From positions 244,351-308,350 of the forward strand of contig NZ_KB913028.1 in the NCBI RefSeq assembly GCF_000384135.1: a DNA stretch of 64,000 nucleotides, written 5' to 3'. The translations under genes and the position numbers were made by a program. This document shows, piece after piece, positions 53,555 through 62,091 of the stretch. How positions within the stretch are numbered: the stretch's first letter is position 1; each line of letters starts with the position of its first letter. Source of the stretch: Succinispira mobilis DSM 6222 (lineage in GTDB: Bacteria > Bacillota > Negativicutes > Acidaminococcales > Succinispiraceae). Under the pieces are notes generated by a model, which saw only the letters and a list, made by a program, of their open reading frames with translations, had not been told where the DNA came from and searched no databases.

Positions 53555-55553
53555 TTTTCTTACACTCCTCTAACTGTTTTTGAATTAGAGCAATAATTTG
53601 CTCTTTAAGTGTAGCTAATTGCACTTGTTTTAATTGTACGCCAGCTACAGTTTGGTGACCGCCTCCACCTAGCTCTTCCATGACAATTTGCACATTGATT
53701 TTGCCTAGCGAGCGAGCACTTACTAAAGTAGTTTCTTTATCAATATTAGCAATAACCACAGAACAAATGATACCTTCCATTTGCAGCAGGATATCTGCTG
53801 ATTGCGCAATTGCTACTGAAGCGGCAGGAATATCGAGTAATTCACAGCAACTGATTACTACACCACCTGGTTGGATAGTCGCACTGGAGATTAGTTGGGC
53901 ACGCGCTTTGGCTGTAGCGAGATCTTCGCTAAATAATTGGCGCACCATATTAGGATCAGCGCCTGCTTTCCGCAACGCGGCGGCAGCTTCAAAAGTACGA
54001 GCTCCAGTTTGTACGGCAAAGTTTTTGGTATCTACGACAATACCCGCATAGAGTAAGGATGCTTCTAAGCGGCTAAAATCATGGAGATTTTCAAAATAGT
54101 ATAGTAACTCTGTAACTAACTCGCTGGTCGAAGAAGAAGATGGTTCGAGATACACAATTAAAGTATCACGAATAATATCTTCGGCGCGGCGATGATGGTC
54201 AATAATAATTTTTTTAGAAGCGAGCTCCAGTATTTCTGGGGCGGCACTTAGACTGGCCCGATGATGGTCCACGACAAATAATAAACTATGAGGTGTAACC
54301 AGCTCTACAGCCTGAGCCCCCGAGATGAAAACATTATCATATTCGTGGTATTCTGGTAAGAGTTCGGCACATTTACTCAAAGAAACACCTTGACCACTAG
54401 TGATAATATGCACGGGCTTACGGAGGCAATGGGCCATTTTAGCAACACCTATTGCACTACCTAAGCTATCATAGTCTTCATTAATATGTCCCATAATAAA
54501 AACAATATCTGTCTCAGCAATTAAATCTTGTAGAGTATGGGCAATAATGCGAGCCCGTACGCGAGTGTTTTTTTCTAAGGCAGTAGTTTTACCACCAAAA
54601 AACTGCATAGCTCCATTAATAGAGACAGCAGCTTGATCACCACCACGACCGAGGGCGATATCTAAGCACGATTGGGCTTTTTGCCCAGTTTCAAAAACAC
54701 TGTCTTCATCAGTGGCAATGCCAATGCTGAGTGTTAGCGGTGTTTTATTATTGCCCTTGTTCTCGCGAATTCGATCTAAAATATCGAATTTGTGTTGCAT
54801 TAAATAGAGCAAAGCTTCTTTATCAAGAGTTACGAAGTAGGTATCCTCGGAATGACGCTTGTATACACCGCCAAACTCCGCAATCCAGGCCCCCACTAAT
54901 TTATTTACCTCAGCTAAAACTGTACTACGTTGCCCGTCAGACATTCCTTGCAAAGCATCGTTGAGGTTGTCGATTTGAATATAGGCAATAGCTAGTTTTT
55001 CGTTTTCGTAGTCTTTAGTTAAATGCTCTAAAGTAGTAATATCTTGTAAATAAATTAAAAAAATCGGTTCTTCTTGTTCTTTTAAAGGGGAAGTTTTATA
55101 AGTAAGCAAATAGGTTTTGCCCATAATATTGATTTTCTTTTCCCCAGGTTCAGCATTAATTACCCCTAAACTTAGCTCTGGGATAATTGTATCTAAGCGC
55201 AAGCTGGTTATTTTCTCTAAGGGAAAGATGTTATAAAATTGGTCATTATGCCAAATTAAGTAACCTTTAGCATTAAATATAGCAGCGCCTAAAGGAACTT
55301 CTTGTAGAGCTTGAAAGGTCGATTGTTCTAACTCGCTGATCAAGAAATCCACGTGTTTGTCAATTTCTAAACGATGAATTTGCAAGCGACGTTTCGCATA
55401 CCAATAGAGAATTATTAAGCTGAAAATGCCTGGAATTAGCCAAAAAATTGAATGTAGACCTAATAAGAGGGTAAAAACTATCAACACAAACAGATAGACC
55501 TTGGTATCGGCTACAAAAGATTTTAAAAAATTGGGAAATGCTTTTTTAAACAT
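53526..55553 (-). CDS. gdpP: Cyclic-di-AMP phosphodiesterase GdpP
   Basis: 675 residues. Two membrane helices (about 19-52), a PAS-like domain (80-175), a degenerate GGDEF domain (185-305) in which SEDTYF replaces GGDEF, and the DHH/DHHA1 phosphodiesterase (about 345-660). Metal ligands: GHINEDYDSLG (His356, Asp360, Asp362), DHH at 429-431 and a second DHH at 452-454. The DHHA1 motif LGGGGHQTVAGVQL is intact. It degrades c-di-AMP, which controls potassium and wall homeostasis. 31 bases after yybS. Confidence 0.95.
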   Translation of the reverse strand: MFKKAFPNFLKSFVADTKVYLFVLIVFTLLLGLHSIFWLIPGIFSLIILYWYAKRRLQIHRLEIDKHVDFLISELEQSTFQALQEVPLGAAIFNAKGYLIWHNDQFYNIFPLEKITSLRLDTIIPELSLGVINAEPGEKKINIMGKTYLLTYKTSPLKEQEEPIFLIYLQDITTLEHLTKDYENEKLAIAYIQIDNLNDALQGMSDGQRSTVLAEVNKLVGAWIAEFGGVYKRHSEDTYFVTLDKEALLYLMQHKFDILDRIRENKGNNKTPLTLSIGIATDEDSVFETGQKAQSCLDIALGRGGDQAAVSINGAMQFFGGKTTALEKNTRVRARIIAHTLQDLIAETDIVFIMGHINEDYDSLGSAIGVAKMAHCLRKPVHIITSGQGVSLSKCAELLPEYHEYDNVFISGAQAVELVTPHSLLFVVDHHRASLSAAPEILELASKKIIIDHHRRAEDIIRDTLIVYLEPSSSSTSELVTELLYYFENLHDFSRLEASLLYAGIVVDTKNFAVQTGARTFEAAAALRKAGADPNMVRQLFSEDLATAKARAQLISSATIQPGGVVISCCELLDIPAASVAIAQSADILLQMEGIICSVVIANIDKETTLVSARSLGKINVQIVMEELGGGGHQTVAGVQLKQVQLATLKEQIIALIQKQLEECKKNESNPTTRS

Positions 55554-55584
55554 TAACTAAGCCCCCTTGCACAGCGTGCAGCAA

Positions 55585-56547
55585 CTATTTGTTGCGCGTA
55601 TTTAAACGTCGATAATCAAATACCACATCGAAAGCGCCCATTAAAACGACAACTTGCACTAGAAATTGATTGCTGAATAACAAGATTACAATTAAGCTTT
55701 TTAAAAAATTCGGCCAATTTTTATAGTGAATGTAATAATAAGCAATGCTAAGGCCTTGAATTAATAAAATTACATTAGTCACCATCTGCACGTTTACACC
55801 AATTAAGTATAAAATGTTAGTTGGGTCTTGATTATAGAAAGTAACTAGCAATAAGGAAACACCATAAATCCATAGTACATAACCCGGAATCTGCCAAAGA
55901 CGAAATTCCGTAAATTCTGGTTGTGGATTACCGAGACGCGCTAGAATTTTTTTGGCAATTAGATAGTTAATATAGGTGTCAACAACTGAGGCTAAAGCAA
56001 AGCCGGCGGGCATAATATACTTTAATAAACCAATAGTAGTTTCCATGGTCGTGCGAATTTCTTGCAGTTGTTCGGCGGTAAAACCGAGACTTTGGTAAAT
56101 GCTCAACGCTTGTTCGAGCGCTTGCCCAGTGGCTGCAAGTTGTACTGTTAATGGATTGATGCCCATGAGGACAATGCTAATTAATAAAACCGCACCCTTA
56201 GATAAGAGTGAAGCCCCTGTACCAATTATCATAGTTTTTAGCGGTGACCAAGCTTGATTAATGGCATAACCTAGCGCAATGCCAATAAAGCCAAAGCCAA
56301 ACACTACGGAAATTGCTTGAATGGGATTAATTAAAATCGCAATAATTATCCCGGCGACAGCCAAACACATCAAACTGGCTTTTAGTCCATGACGCACGCC
56401 TAATAATAAGATTGGCACTGGCCAAATTAAATTTACAATTACACCTAAAAAAGGTAGATATACACTAATTAAAGCAAAGACTATGGCAATTGAGGCAAGA
56501 ATGCCACCTTCGACCATTGAAGCAGTTTTTGTTGTTGAGTTTTGCAC
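55585..56547 (-). CDS. yybS: DUF2232 membrane protein (YybS family)
   Basis: 320 residues, about eight membrane helices, with the YybS N-terminal pattern MVEGGILASIAIVFALISVY and LPFLGVIVNLIWPVPILLLG. Function unknown; may be a transporter substrate-binding (ECF S-like) component. In Firmicutes it stands directly upstream of gdpP, as here. ATG at 56547 with AGGAGG upstream; first gene of the yybS-gdpP-rplI-dnaB transcript. Confidence 0.88.
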   Translation of the reverse strand: MQNSTTKTASMVEGGILASIAIVFALISVYLPFLGVIVNLIWPVPILLLGVRHGLKASLMCLAVAGIIIAILINPIQAISVVFGFGFIGIALGYAINQAWSPLKTMIIGTGASLLSKGAVLLISIVLMGINPLTVQLAATGQALEQALSIYQSLGFTAEQLQEIRTTMETTIGLLKYIMPAGFALASVVDTYINYLIAKKILARLGNPQPEFTEFRLWQIPGYVLWIYGVSLLLVTFYNQDPTNILYLIGVNVQMVTNVILLIQGLSIAYYYIHYKNWPNFLKSLIVILLFSNQFLVQVVVLMGAFDVVFDYRRLNTRNK

Positions 56548-57114
56548 GCAGTCCTCCTAAAAAATGAATTTACTAAGCAATCTTTATTGTATCACAAAAA
56601 AAGTAGTTAAAACAGTTTTTTTAGTTATACAAACCTAACAGTATTTAGTTGCGGTTTAGGTTATTTGCTTAAAGAATTAATTTTTAGCAAAGTTGCCGAG
56701 GCAGTTTAATAGCTAAAAAGCCATACGTTTTGCTTGGATAAAAGTGCTTAAATAGAACTTGCTAGCGTGAAGATACAGCGCGACAAAACTATTATAGCTG
56801 TATCGTAGCTAAAATAGGGTTTTAAATATTAAGCCAATGACATTGGAGCAAGTGTAAACTAAAAAGTAGCGCTAATTTTTAAAACGGTTTGGTGAAAAAA
56901 CTGCAACCGCTTCCGCAACAGACTGCTATCTATTGCTTCTTCAAAAAGTTAAAACTGGATTAAGAAATTTTACATTCTTAATCCAGTCTAAATATGCCTC
57001 TTTATTATTCACACCACAACATTTGATATAGAACCTAAATATATTTCTTTTGTGTATAGCACAAAAATTTAATCAAAATAGCTAGATTATATAGGCATTT
57101 AACGGCTCTTAAGT
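56548..57114. other. Gene-free spacer between yybS and the P-type ATPase gene
   Basis: 567 AT-rich bases. It holds a 13-bp perfect stem ACTGGATTAAGAA/TTCTTAATCCAGT (56954-56966, 56975-56987), likely the ATPase-gene terminator or a structural repeat, and a partial copy of the repeat family at 57010-57022. The yybS promoter must lie near 56580, but I could not assign it. Confidence 0.55.
57010..57022. repeat. Partial copy of the ATATGTTGTG repeat family
   Basis: CACACCACAACAT, in reverse ATGTTGTGGTGTG, equals the left arm of the 38499 element over 13 bases. No second arm is seen nearby. Confidence 0.4.
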
Positions 57115-59742
57115 TTATCTCGTTAACAATTTGCGCATAAATTCTACAACTAAAATAGTAAGCGATAAACCAATAACTACAAACCATTCGTCTAATTGTA
57201 GAGGCGTAGTGCGGAGGATTTTGCCACCTAAGAAAGTCATAGCAATTTGAATGCCGAGAATTAGGGCCATAATTTTGGTAAAGCCCGGGTTTTTATCTAA
57301 ATTTTGGAAGATATTTAAGCCTTCCGAACGAACATTGAAAGCATTAATAATCGCTAAGAAGGTGAACAGATTAAAAAAGCCCGTAAACATATAAATATTA
57401 TTGGGGCTAGTTCTAAACAAGCCAGTAATAGCAGCAGAGCTTAAGAAAAATAAGCCTAGGGCAGTTAAGTATAGCCCGTTAGTGAAAATAGAGCTAAGCA
57501 TTTGTGGGCTAACAATATTTTCATCGCGTTTTTTCGGTTTCTCTTGCATATATTTCATTAAAGCTGGTTCACCACCGAAAGCCATAGCCGCTAAAGTATC
57601 CATAACCAGGTTAATCCAGAGGATTTGGGTAATGGTAAGTGGTTTGTCAATGCCAATAAAAGGACCAATAAAGGAAATACTTACGGCGGCCACATTAATT
57701 GTGAGCTGGAAGGTGATAAATTTGCGAATGCTGTTATAGATAGTTCGGCCGTATAAAATCGCTTTTTCGATACTATTAAAATTATCATCGAGAATTACAA
57801 TATCACCAGCTTCTTTGGCAACTTCCGTACCGCTACCCATGGCAAAACCTACGTCAGCTTTTTTCAGTGCTGGCGAATCATTTACCCCATCACCAGTCAT
57901 GCCTACGACCATATTTAGCTCTTGAGCTATTTTTACGAAGCGCGATTTGTCACTTGGTAAGGCGCGAGCTACAACTCTTAATTTAGGCAATAACTCCTTA
58001 AGTTGGGCATCGCTAAGTTGTTGCATTTCTTCGGACGTTAAAGTTACATCGGAGTCAGAGGTAATAAGATTACTTTCTTTAGCAATAGCCACCGCTGTTT
58101 CGCGGCGGTCACCCGTAATCATTACGACTTGCACACCGGCTTCTTGCACGGCTTTTATGGCTTCGACTGCTTCGGGACGCACATCATCGCGGATGGCAAG
58201 AATTCCTAATAAAATTAAATTGTTTGCCGGTAGACCACCAGATTCAACATCATAGTCTCCTTCGTAAACACAAAGAGCTAACATCCGCATTGCTTGATTG
58301 GCATAAGCTAGCATTTGCTCTTCTAAGGCTTGCTGATAGTCAGTTGTTAAAACTTGTTTTTGACCATTTTGGTCGTAGTAAAAGTCGGTGTGACTGAGTA
58401 ATTTTTCTGGAGCGCCTTTGATTAAAGCGCCAGTTAAATCACCAGCAACGACGGCGATAGAATACTTATCAGCGCTATTGAAAGGAATCATGAATTGGCG
58501 CTCGGTACGAATCATTGTCGAACACTGCCAAAGAATAAATTGCCCTAAAGCGCGTTCAGTGGAATTGCCGCCAATTACCTTGTCTTCAGAAATTTTCGCA
58601 GAACTATTGTGACAAATACTAGTAACTAATAGCTGTCTTTGAGCGGTGGGGATGGATTCAATGTTATTATATTCCACTTTATCGCCGCTAAGAAAACGGA
58701 CAACTTCTAGTTGGCCTTTAGTAATCGTACCCGTTTTATCAGAAAACAACAGATTTAAACTGCCGGCGGTTTCAATGCCCACAATTTTACGAACTAAGAC
58801 GTTATCTTTGAGCATTTTACTCATATTTAAGGAAGAGACAATCGCAATCATCAGTGGTAGCCCTTCGGGCACTGCCATAACGATAATTACTACCGCGAGG
58901 ATAATAGCTTGGAGTAAGTCGTTGATTAAAACGGGATAATTGCTGAAATAGCCCCAGAAATTACCACTATGAATGGCATTTTCAATCATTACGGCTACTG
59001 CAATTAACACCCCACCAGCATAACCAAACTTACTGATTTTATGCGCTAACTGTGTGAGTTTAATTTTTAAAGGGGAATCACGTTCTTCGCTTGCGAGTTC
59101 TAGAGTTAGCTGGCCGTAGACAGTTTTATCGCCAATTTTAATGGCTTGCATTACAGCTTCGCCCTCTACAACTACAGTACCGCGAAACAGCTTATAGGTG
59201 TCGAGAAAATCTACGGGACAGGCATCAAAATCAAAGCCTGCGGGAGCAGTATGTTTAGCCGCTTCTTTGCTTTCGCCATTTAAAACTGATTGGTCGACTT
59301 TGATAAAACCTTCGAGCATAATCCCATCTACAGGAATTTTATCACCACTTTGGATGATGATGGCATCCCCACAAACTAATTCGTCAATTAAGATCTCTTG
59401 CACTTTTTCATCGCGCCAAACCTTGCAGTAAGTACGACTAGCCTCTTCTTGTAATTGTTGGAAGGTGTTTTCGTTAGAGTACTCAGAATAGGTGCTAACA
59501 AAGGTAGCTAAAATTATAGCTAACAAAATGCCCAGCGTCTCAAACCACTCGCCGTGTCCAGCTAAAGTGAAAATCACATTAATAGCTAGAGCTACAAGTA
59601 AAATGCGAATAATCGGGTCAGAAAAATTGCCCTTATACTTATCCCAAAAACTTTCTTGTTTATGGGGTGTAAGCTTATTAGAACCAAATTCTTGGAGTGA
59701 TTTTTGCACTTGGGTACTACTTAAACCGAATTGTTTTTGCAT
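57115..59742 (-). CDS. Calcium-type P-type ATPase (PMCA/LMCA-like)
   Basis: About 875 residues. The ATG at 59742 is used; a GTG at 59757 is closer to AAAGGA but abuts it, so the start is uncertain. Phosphorylated Asp335 in SDKTGT; PEGL at 292-295 in helix 4 with VAVPEGLPLMIAIVSSLNMS; MTGDGVNDSPALKKADVGFA hinge; TGES appears as NGES. Ten membrane helices. PEGLP and the C-terminal helices with NLVMDTLAAMA point to Ca2+ (P2-type) export. It is monocistronic. Confidence 0.92.
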   Translation of the reverse strand: MQKQFGLSSTQVQKSLQEFGSNKLTPHKQESFWDKYKGNFSDPIIRILLVALAINVIFTLAGHGEWFETLGILLAIILATFVSTYSEYSNENTFQQLQEEASRTYCKVWRDEKVQEILIDELVCGDAIIIQSGDKIPVDGIMLEGFIKVDQSVLNGESKEAAKHTAPAGFDFDACPVDFLDTYKLFRGTVVVEGEAVMQAIKIGDKTVYGQLTLELASEERDSPLKIKLTQLAHKISKFGYAGGVLIAVAVMIENAIHSGNFWGYFSNYPVLINDLLQAIILAVVIIVMAVPEGLPLMIAIVSSLNMSKMLKDNVLVRKIVGIETAGSLNLLFSDKTGTITKGQLEVVRFLSGDKVEYNNIESIPTAQRQLLVTSICHNSSAKISEDKVIGGNSTERALGQFILWQCSTMIRTERQFMIPFNSADKYSIAVVAGDLTGALIKGAPEKLLSHTDFYYDQNGQKQVLTTDYQQALEEQMLAYANQAMRMLALCVYEGDYDVESGGLPANNLILLGILAIRDDVRPEAVEAIKAVQEAGVQVVMITGDRRETAVAIAKESNLITSDSDVTLTSEEMQQLSDAQLKELLPKLRVVARALPSDKSRFVKIAQELNMVVGMTGDGVNDSPALKKADVGFAMGSGTEVAKEAGDIVILDDNFNSIEKAILYGRTIYNSIRKFITFQLTINVAAVSISFIGPFIGIDKPLTITQILWINLVMDTLAAMAFGGEPALMKYMQEKPKKRDENIVSPQMLSSIFTNGLYLTALGLFFLSSAAITGLFRTSPNNIYMFTGFFNLFTFLAIINAFNVRSEGLNIFQNLDKNPGFTKIMALILGIQIAMTFLGGKILRTTPLQLDEWFVVIGLSLTILVVEFMRKLLTR

Positions 59743-59848
59743 GATTGGTAATAACACATCCTTTAAAAGTATTTTGTAAAATCTATAAAATATTCTACCA
59801 AAGGTAAAATAGTCGTAGTCACTTAAAAAAGCACTAAGGTAATTTTAA

Positions 59849-60475
59849 TTAAGTTGTTGTAGGGGTATAAATTTTCAAGAGTTCAGGCAGGGTTGTTATG
59901 GGCAACGGCTCTAGCAGTGCTTGCAATAGCCAACTATTATTATCTTGGCGGGTTAACTTAAGTAACTGAAGATAGGTTATGGGGGTCTCGAATTTAGGTA
60001 AGCAGAGGCTCAGCCAAGGCTTATGGTCTACGGGACTGACTAATAAGCAGGCGTTTTGAATTTGGGAAAAATCTTGATGGCGTTTGGCGGCCTCATAAAT
60101 ACTAACGACAAACACCAGCGATTCAACCCAAGTGGGCAGAGTATCAAAACAGACCTGAAGACGCTCTTGTTTATTGGCGGCGTTTGTACCCGTCAGATTA
60201 TCGCTAAGATGGCGCACACTTTTGCAAGCACTAATTGGGGTGGCAAAAGAAATAAAAGCAGCAGGTGTAGGTAATTTCGTTTGGGCATTCAACAAGAGCA
60301 CTGCTAAATCACAATCTAGAGCAGCTGGCTGTAGGCCACGAAAAACACTGCCTAGCGAGCGGGGTGCTTCTAATGTGCTGGAGTTGCTCCAAGTAAAATC
60401 AAAAGTTAGAGTAGTCGGCTGAGTAGCCGCTAATTGAAATCGCCAAGAATCTTGGGCTACGAGTTTGATACTCAT
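59849..60475 (-). CDS. TerD/CABP-like protein
   Basis: 208 residues. DCDLAVLLLNAQTKL, RHLSDNLTGTNAANKQERLQ, WVESLVFVVSIYEAAKRHQD and FSQIQNACLLV line up with the TerD family (DLD...DN..G...E.I...L..., IVFVVxIYDA..R.Q.FGQV.NA). Some acidic Ca2+ ligands are missing. TerD proteins occur in tellurite/stress islands, but here it stands alone, without other ter genes. ATG at 60475 with AGGAGG upstream. The N-terminal 45 residues and a C-terminal 50-residue extension diverge from the family. Confidence 0.75.
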   Translation of the reverse strand: MSIKLVAQDSWRFQLAATQPTTLTFDFTWSNSSTLEAPRSLGSVFRGLQPAALDCDLAVLLLNAQTKLPTPAAFISFATPISACKSVRHLSDNLTGTNAANKQERLQVCFDTLPTWVESLVFVVSIYEAAKRHQDFSQIQNACLLVSPVDHKPWLSLCLPKFETPITYLQLLKLTRQDNNSWLLQALLEPLPITTLPELLKIYTPTTT

Positions 60476-60581
60476 GAAACTTGCCTCCTATCTATCTGAA
60501 AATATTACCGCAAAGCAAATAAATTATGATAATATATTAATTATAATTTAGCACAAAAGATTTTGAAAGGGGTAGGACAAA

Positions 60582-61403
60582 ATGAAAGTAACTATTTTAG
60601 TTGATAATACTACTTATAGAACGAATTTGTTGGCCGAAGACGGATTTTGTGCCTATATAGAAGATGGAGATTTTAAAGTTTTATTGGATACCGGCGAAAG
60701 TGATGTGTTTTTACGCAATGCTGCGCAGTTAAAGCTAGATATTTTGCAGGCAGATTATGTGGTGTTATCACATGGGCATCATGACCATACTTGGGGTTTA
60801 AAATATTTTATCGCCCAAAAACAAGCGCAACTAGGCATGAAAAACAGCAAATTACTAATGCACCCGCGGGCATTATACCGCAAAACTGCGGATTTGCGAG
60901 AAATTGGTTTTGATTTGCAGTGGGCAGAACTCGAAATTTTAGAACCGCAATTAAGTAGTAAACCTGTTTGGTTAAATGAGCGGCTTTTATATTTAGGTCA
61001 GATCGAACGCTTAGTAGAACATGAAGGGAAAAATACTTTAGGCGAAGAGTACTTACCTGATGGTACTAAACAGGCCGATTATATTTATGATGATACGGCT
61101 ATCGCTTATAAAGGTGAGCAGGGGTTAGTAATTATAACAGGCTGCTCACATTCGGGGATTGGTAATATTATTGCTCAAGCTAAGCGGCTTTGCCAGGAAG
61201 AACGAATCCAAGCGGTAATTGGTGGTTTACATTTGCGTAATCCACAACCAGAGTTATTAGCGGCTACCGTAGAGCATTTGGCGACACAAGCTATTGGGGA
61301 TTTAGTAGCTTGTCACTGTACAGATCAAAATTCGCGTATTGCTTTAGCCAAATTAGGCAATTTAGTCTCACCTACAGTAGGGCTAACTTTAGAATATAAG
61401 TAA
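60582..61403 (+). CDS. MBL-fold metallo-hydrolase
   Basis: 273 residues. Zinc motif HxHxDH as SHGHHDHTWGL (His64, His66, Asp68, His69); further ligands in ITGCSHSGIGNIIAQAKRL and AVIGGLHLR. N-terminal LVDNTTYRTNLLAEDGFCAY and DTGESDVFLRNAAQL fit the COG1237 subgroup, sometimes annotated as dihydropterin-linked. Substrate unknown. ATG at 60582 follows AAAGGGG; divergent from the TerD-like gene. Ends at a terminator. Confidence 0.88.
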   Translation: MKVTILVDNTTYRTNLLAEDGFCAYIEDGDFKVLLDTGESDVFLRNAAQLKLDILQADYVVLSHGHHDHTWGLKYFIAQKQAQLGMKNSKLLMHPRALYRKTADLREIGFDLQWAELEILEPQLSSKPVWLNERLLYLGQIERLVEHEGKNTLGEEYLPDGTKQADYIYDDTAIAYKGEQGLVIITGCSHSGIGNIIAQAKRLCQEERIQAVIGGLHLRNPQPELLAATVEHLATQAIGDLVACHCTDQNSRIALAKLGNLVSPTVGLTLEYK

Positions 61404-61526
61404 ACAATTAACTCGAGCAACAGGAAGTACATAACCTTTGAGTTTGTCGCTTAGAAAATTATAAAGAACACAACTAACGTAACTTGAACCACATCTAAAA
61501 TTAGACCAAAAAGCTAACTTTAGGGG

Positions 61527-61558
61527 GAACATCAGCTGTTGGTGGTGTTCTTTTTTAT
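61527..61558 (+). terminator. Terminator after the MBL-fold gene
   Basis: 8-bp stem GAACATCA/TGGTGTTC (one G-U; 61527-61534, 61543-61550) followed by TTTTTTATT. Confidence 0.8.
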
Positions 61559-61560
61559 TA

Positions 61561-62070
61561 TTAAGACTGCTTTGTTGCTGGCACTTTTTGAAATTGTTTC
61601 AACAAGTTATGGGCATAAGCTTCTAATTCGCGGAGTGAATGTGTTTGCTCCCGAATACATAAACTTGCTGGTCGGGTGCACAAAAAACAATTACGACCTT
61701 GCGGGCGAGTACTAAGGCGCTGATAAGTTGCATCAAAAACATCAATATCCAAGAGGCGAGAAAATTCACTAGTTGTTTCTAGTTTTTGTGCAAAGCTTTT
61801 GACTTCCGTAGCTGGAGCGGCTAAAACAAGCAGACATTCTGGACCACTAATTAAAGCCAGAGTTTCTAGGTAGCAGTGCGAGAAACTCTGCAGTAGTTGT
61901 TGGGTAGCCCAATTTAGTAGCTCCGTACTGCCAGGCGGATTTTTATTGCTGCCAGGCAGATTTAAAGTTATAGATACGAGAGTTTGTTGATATTTACGGC
62001 AGAGGACTTGTTGTCTTTCCGCACGCAATTCTTTAGCCTCGAGTAAGGTTTTCAAAGTTAAGTTGGACAT
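61561..62070 (-). CDS. citX: CitX-like phosphoribosyl-dephospho-CoA transferase (citrate lyase maturation)
   Basis: 169 residues. LLEAKELRAERQQVLCRKYQ, LVSITLNLPGSNKNPPGSTE, and the C-terminal RNCFLCTRPASLCIREQTHS match CitX, which attaches the prosthetic group to the citrate lyase acyl-carrier subunit. No citCDEF genes are in the window. ATG at 62070 with GGGGAG upstream. It follows the flippase gene by 21 bases, an unexpected partner. The annotation rests on motif recall. Confidence 0.75.
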   Translation of the reverse strand: MSNLTLKTLLEAKELRAERQQVLCRKYQQTLVSITLNLPGSNKNPPGSTELLNWATQQLLQSFSHCYLETLALISGPECLLVLAAPATEVKSFAQKLETTSEFSRLLDIDVFDATYQRLSTRPQGRNCFLCTRPASLCIREQTHSLRELEAYAHNLLKQFQKVPATKQS

Positions 62071-62091
62071 AAAATCTCCCCCGAAAATAGC

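Noticed and set aside
53526-55553. GdpP as an active diguanylate cyclase
   Set aside because: The GGDEF signature is replaced by SEDTYF, as in other GdpP proteins; the active part is DHH/DHHA1.
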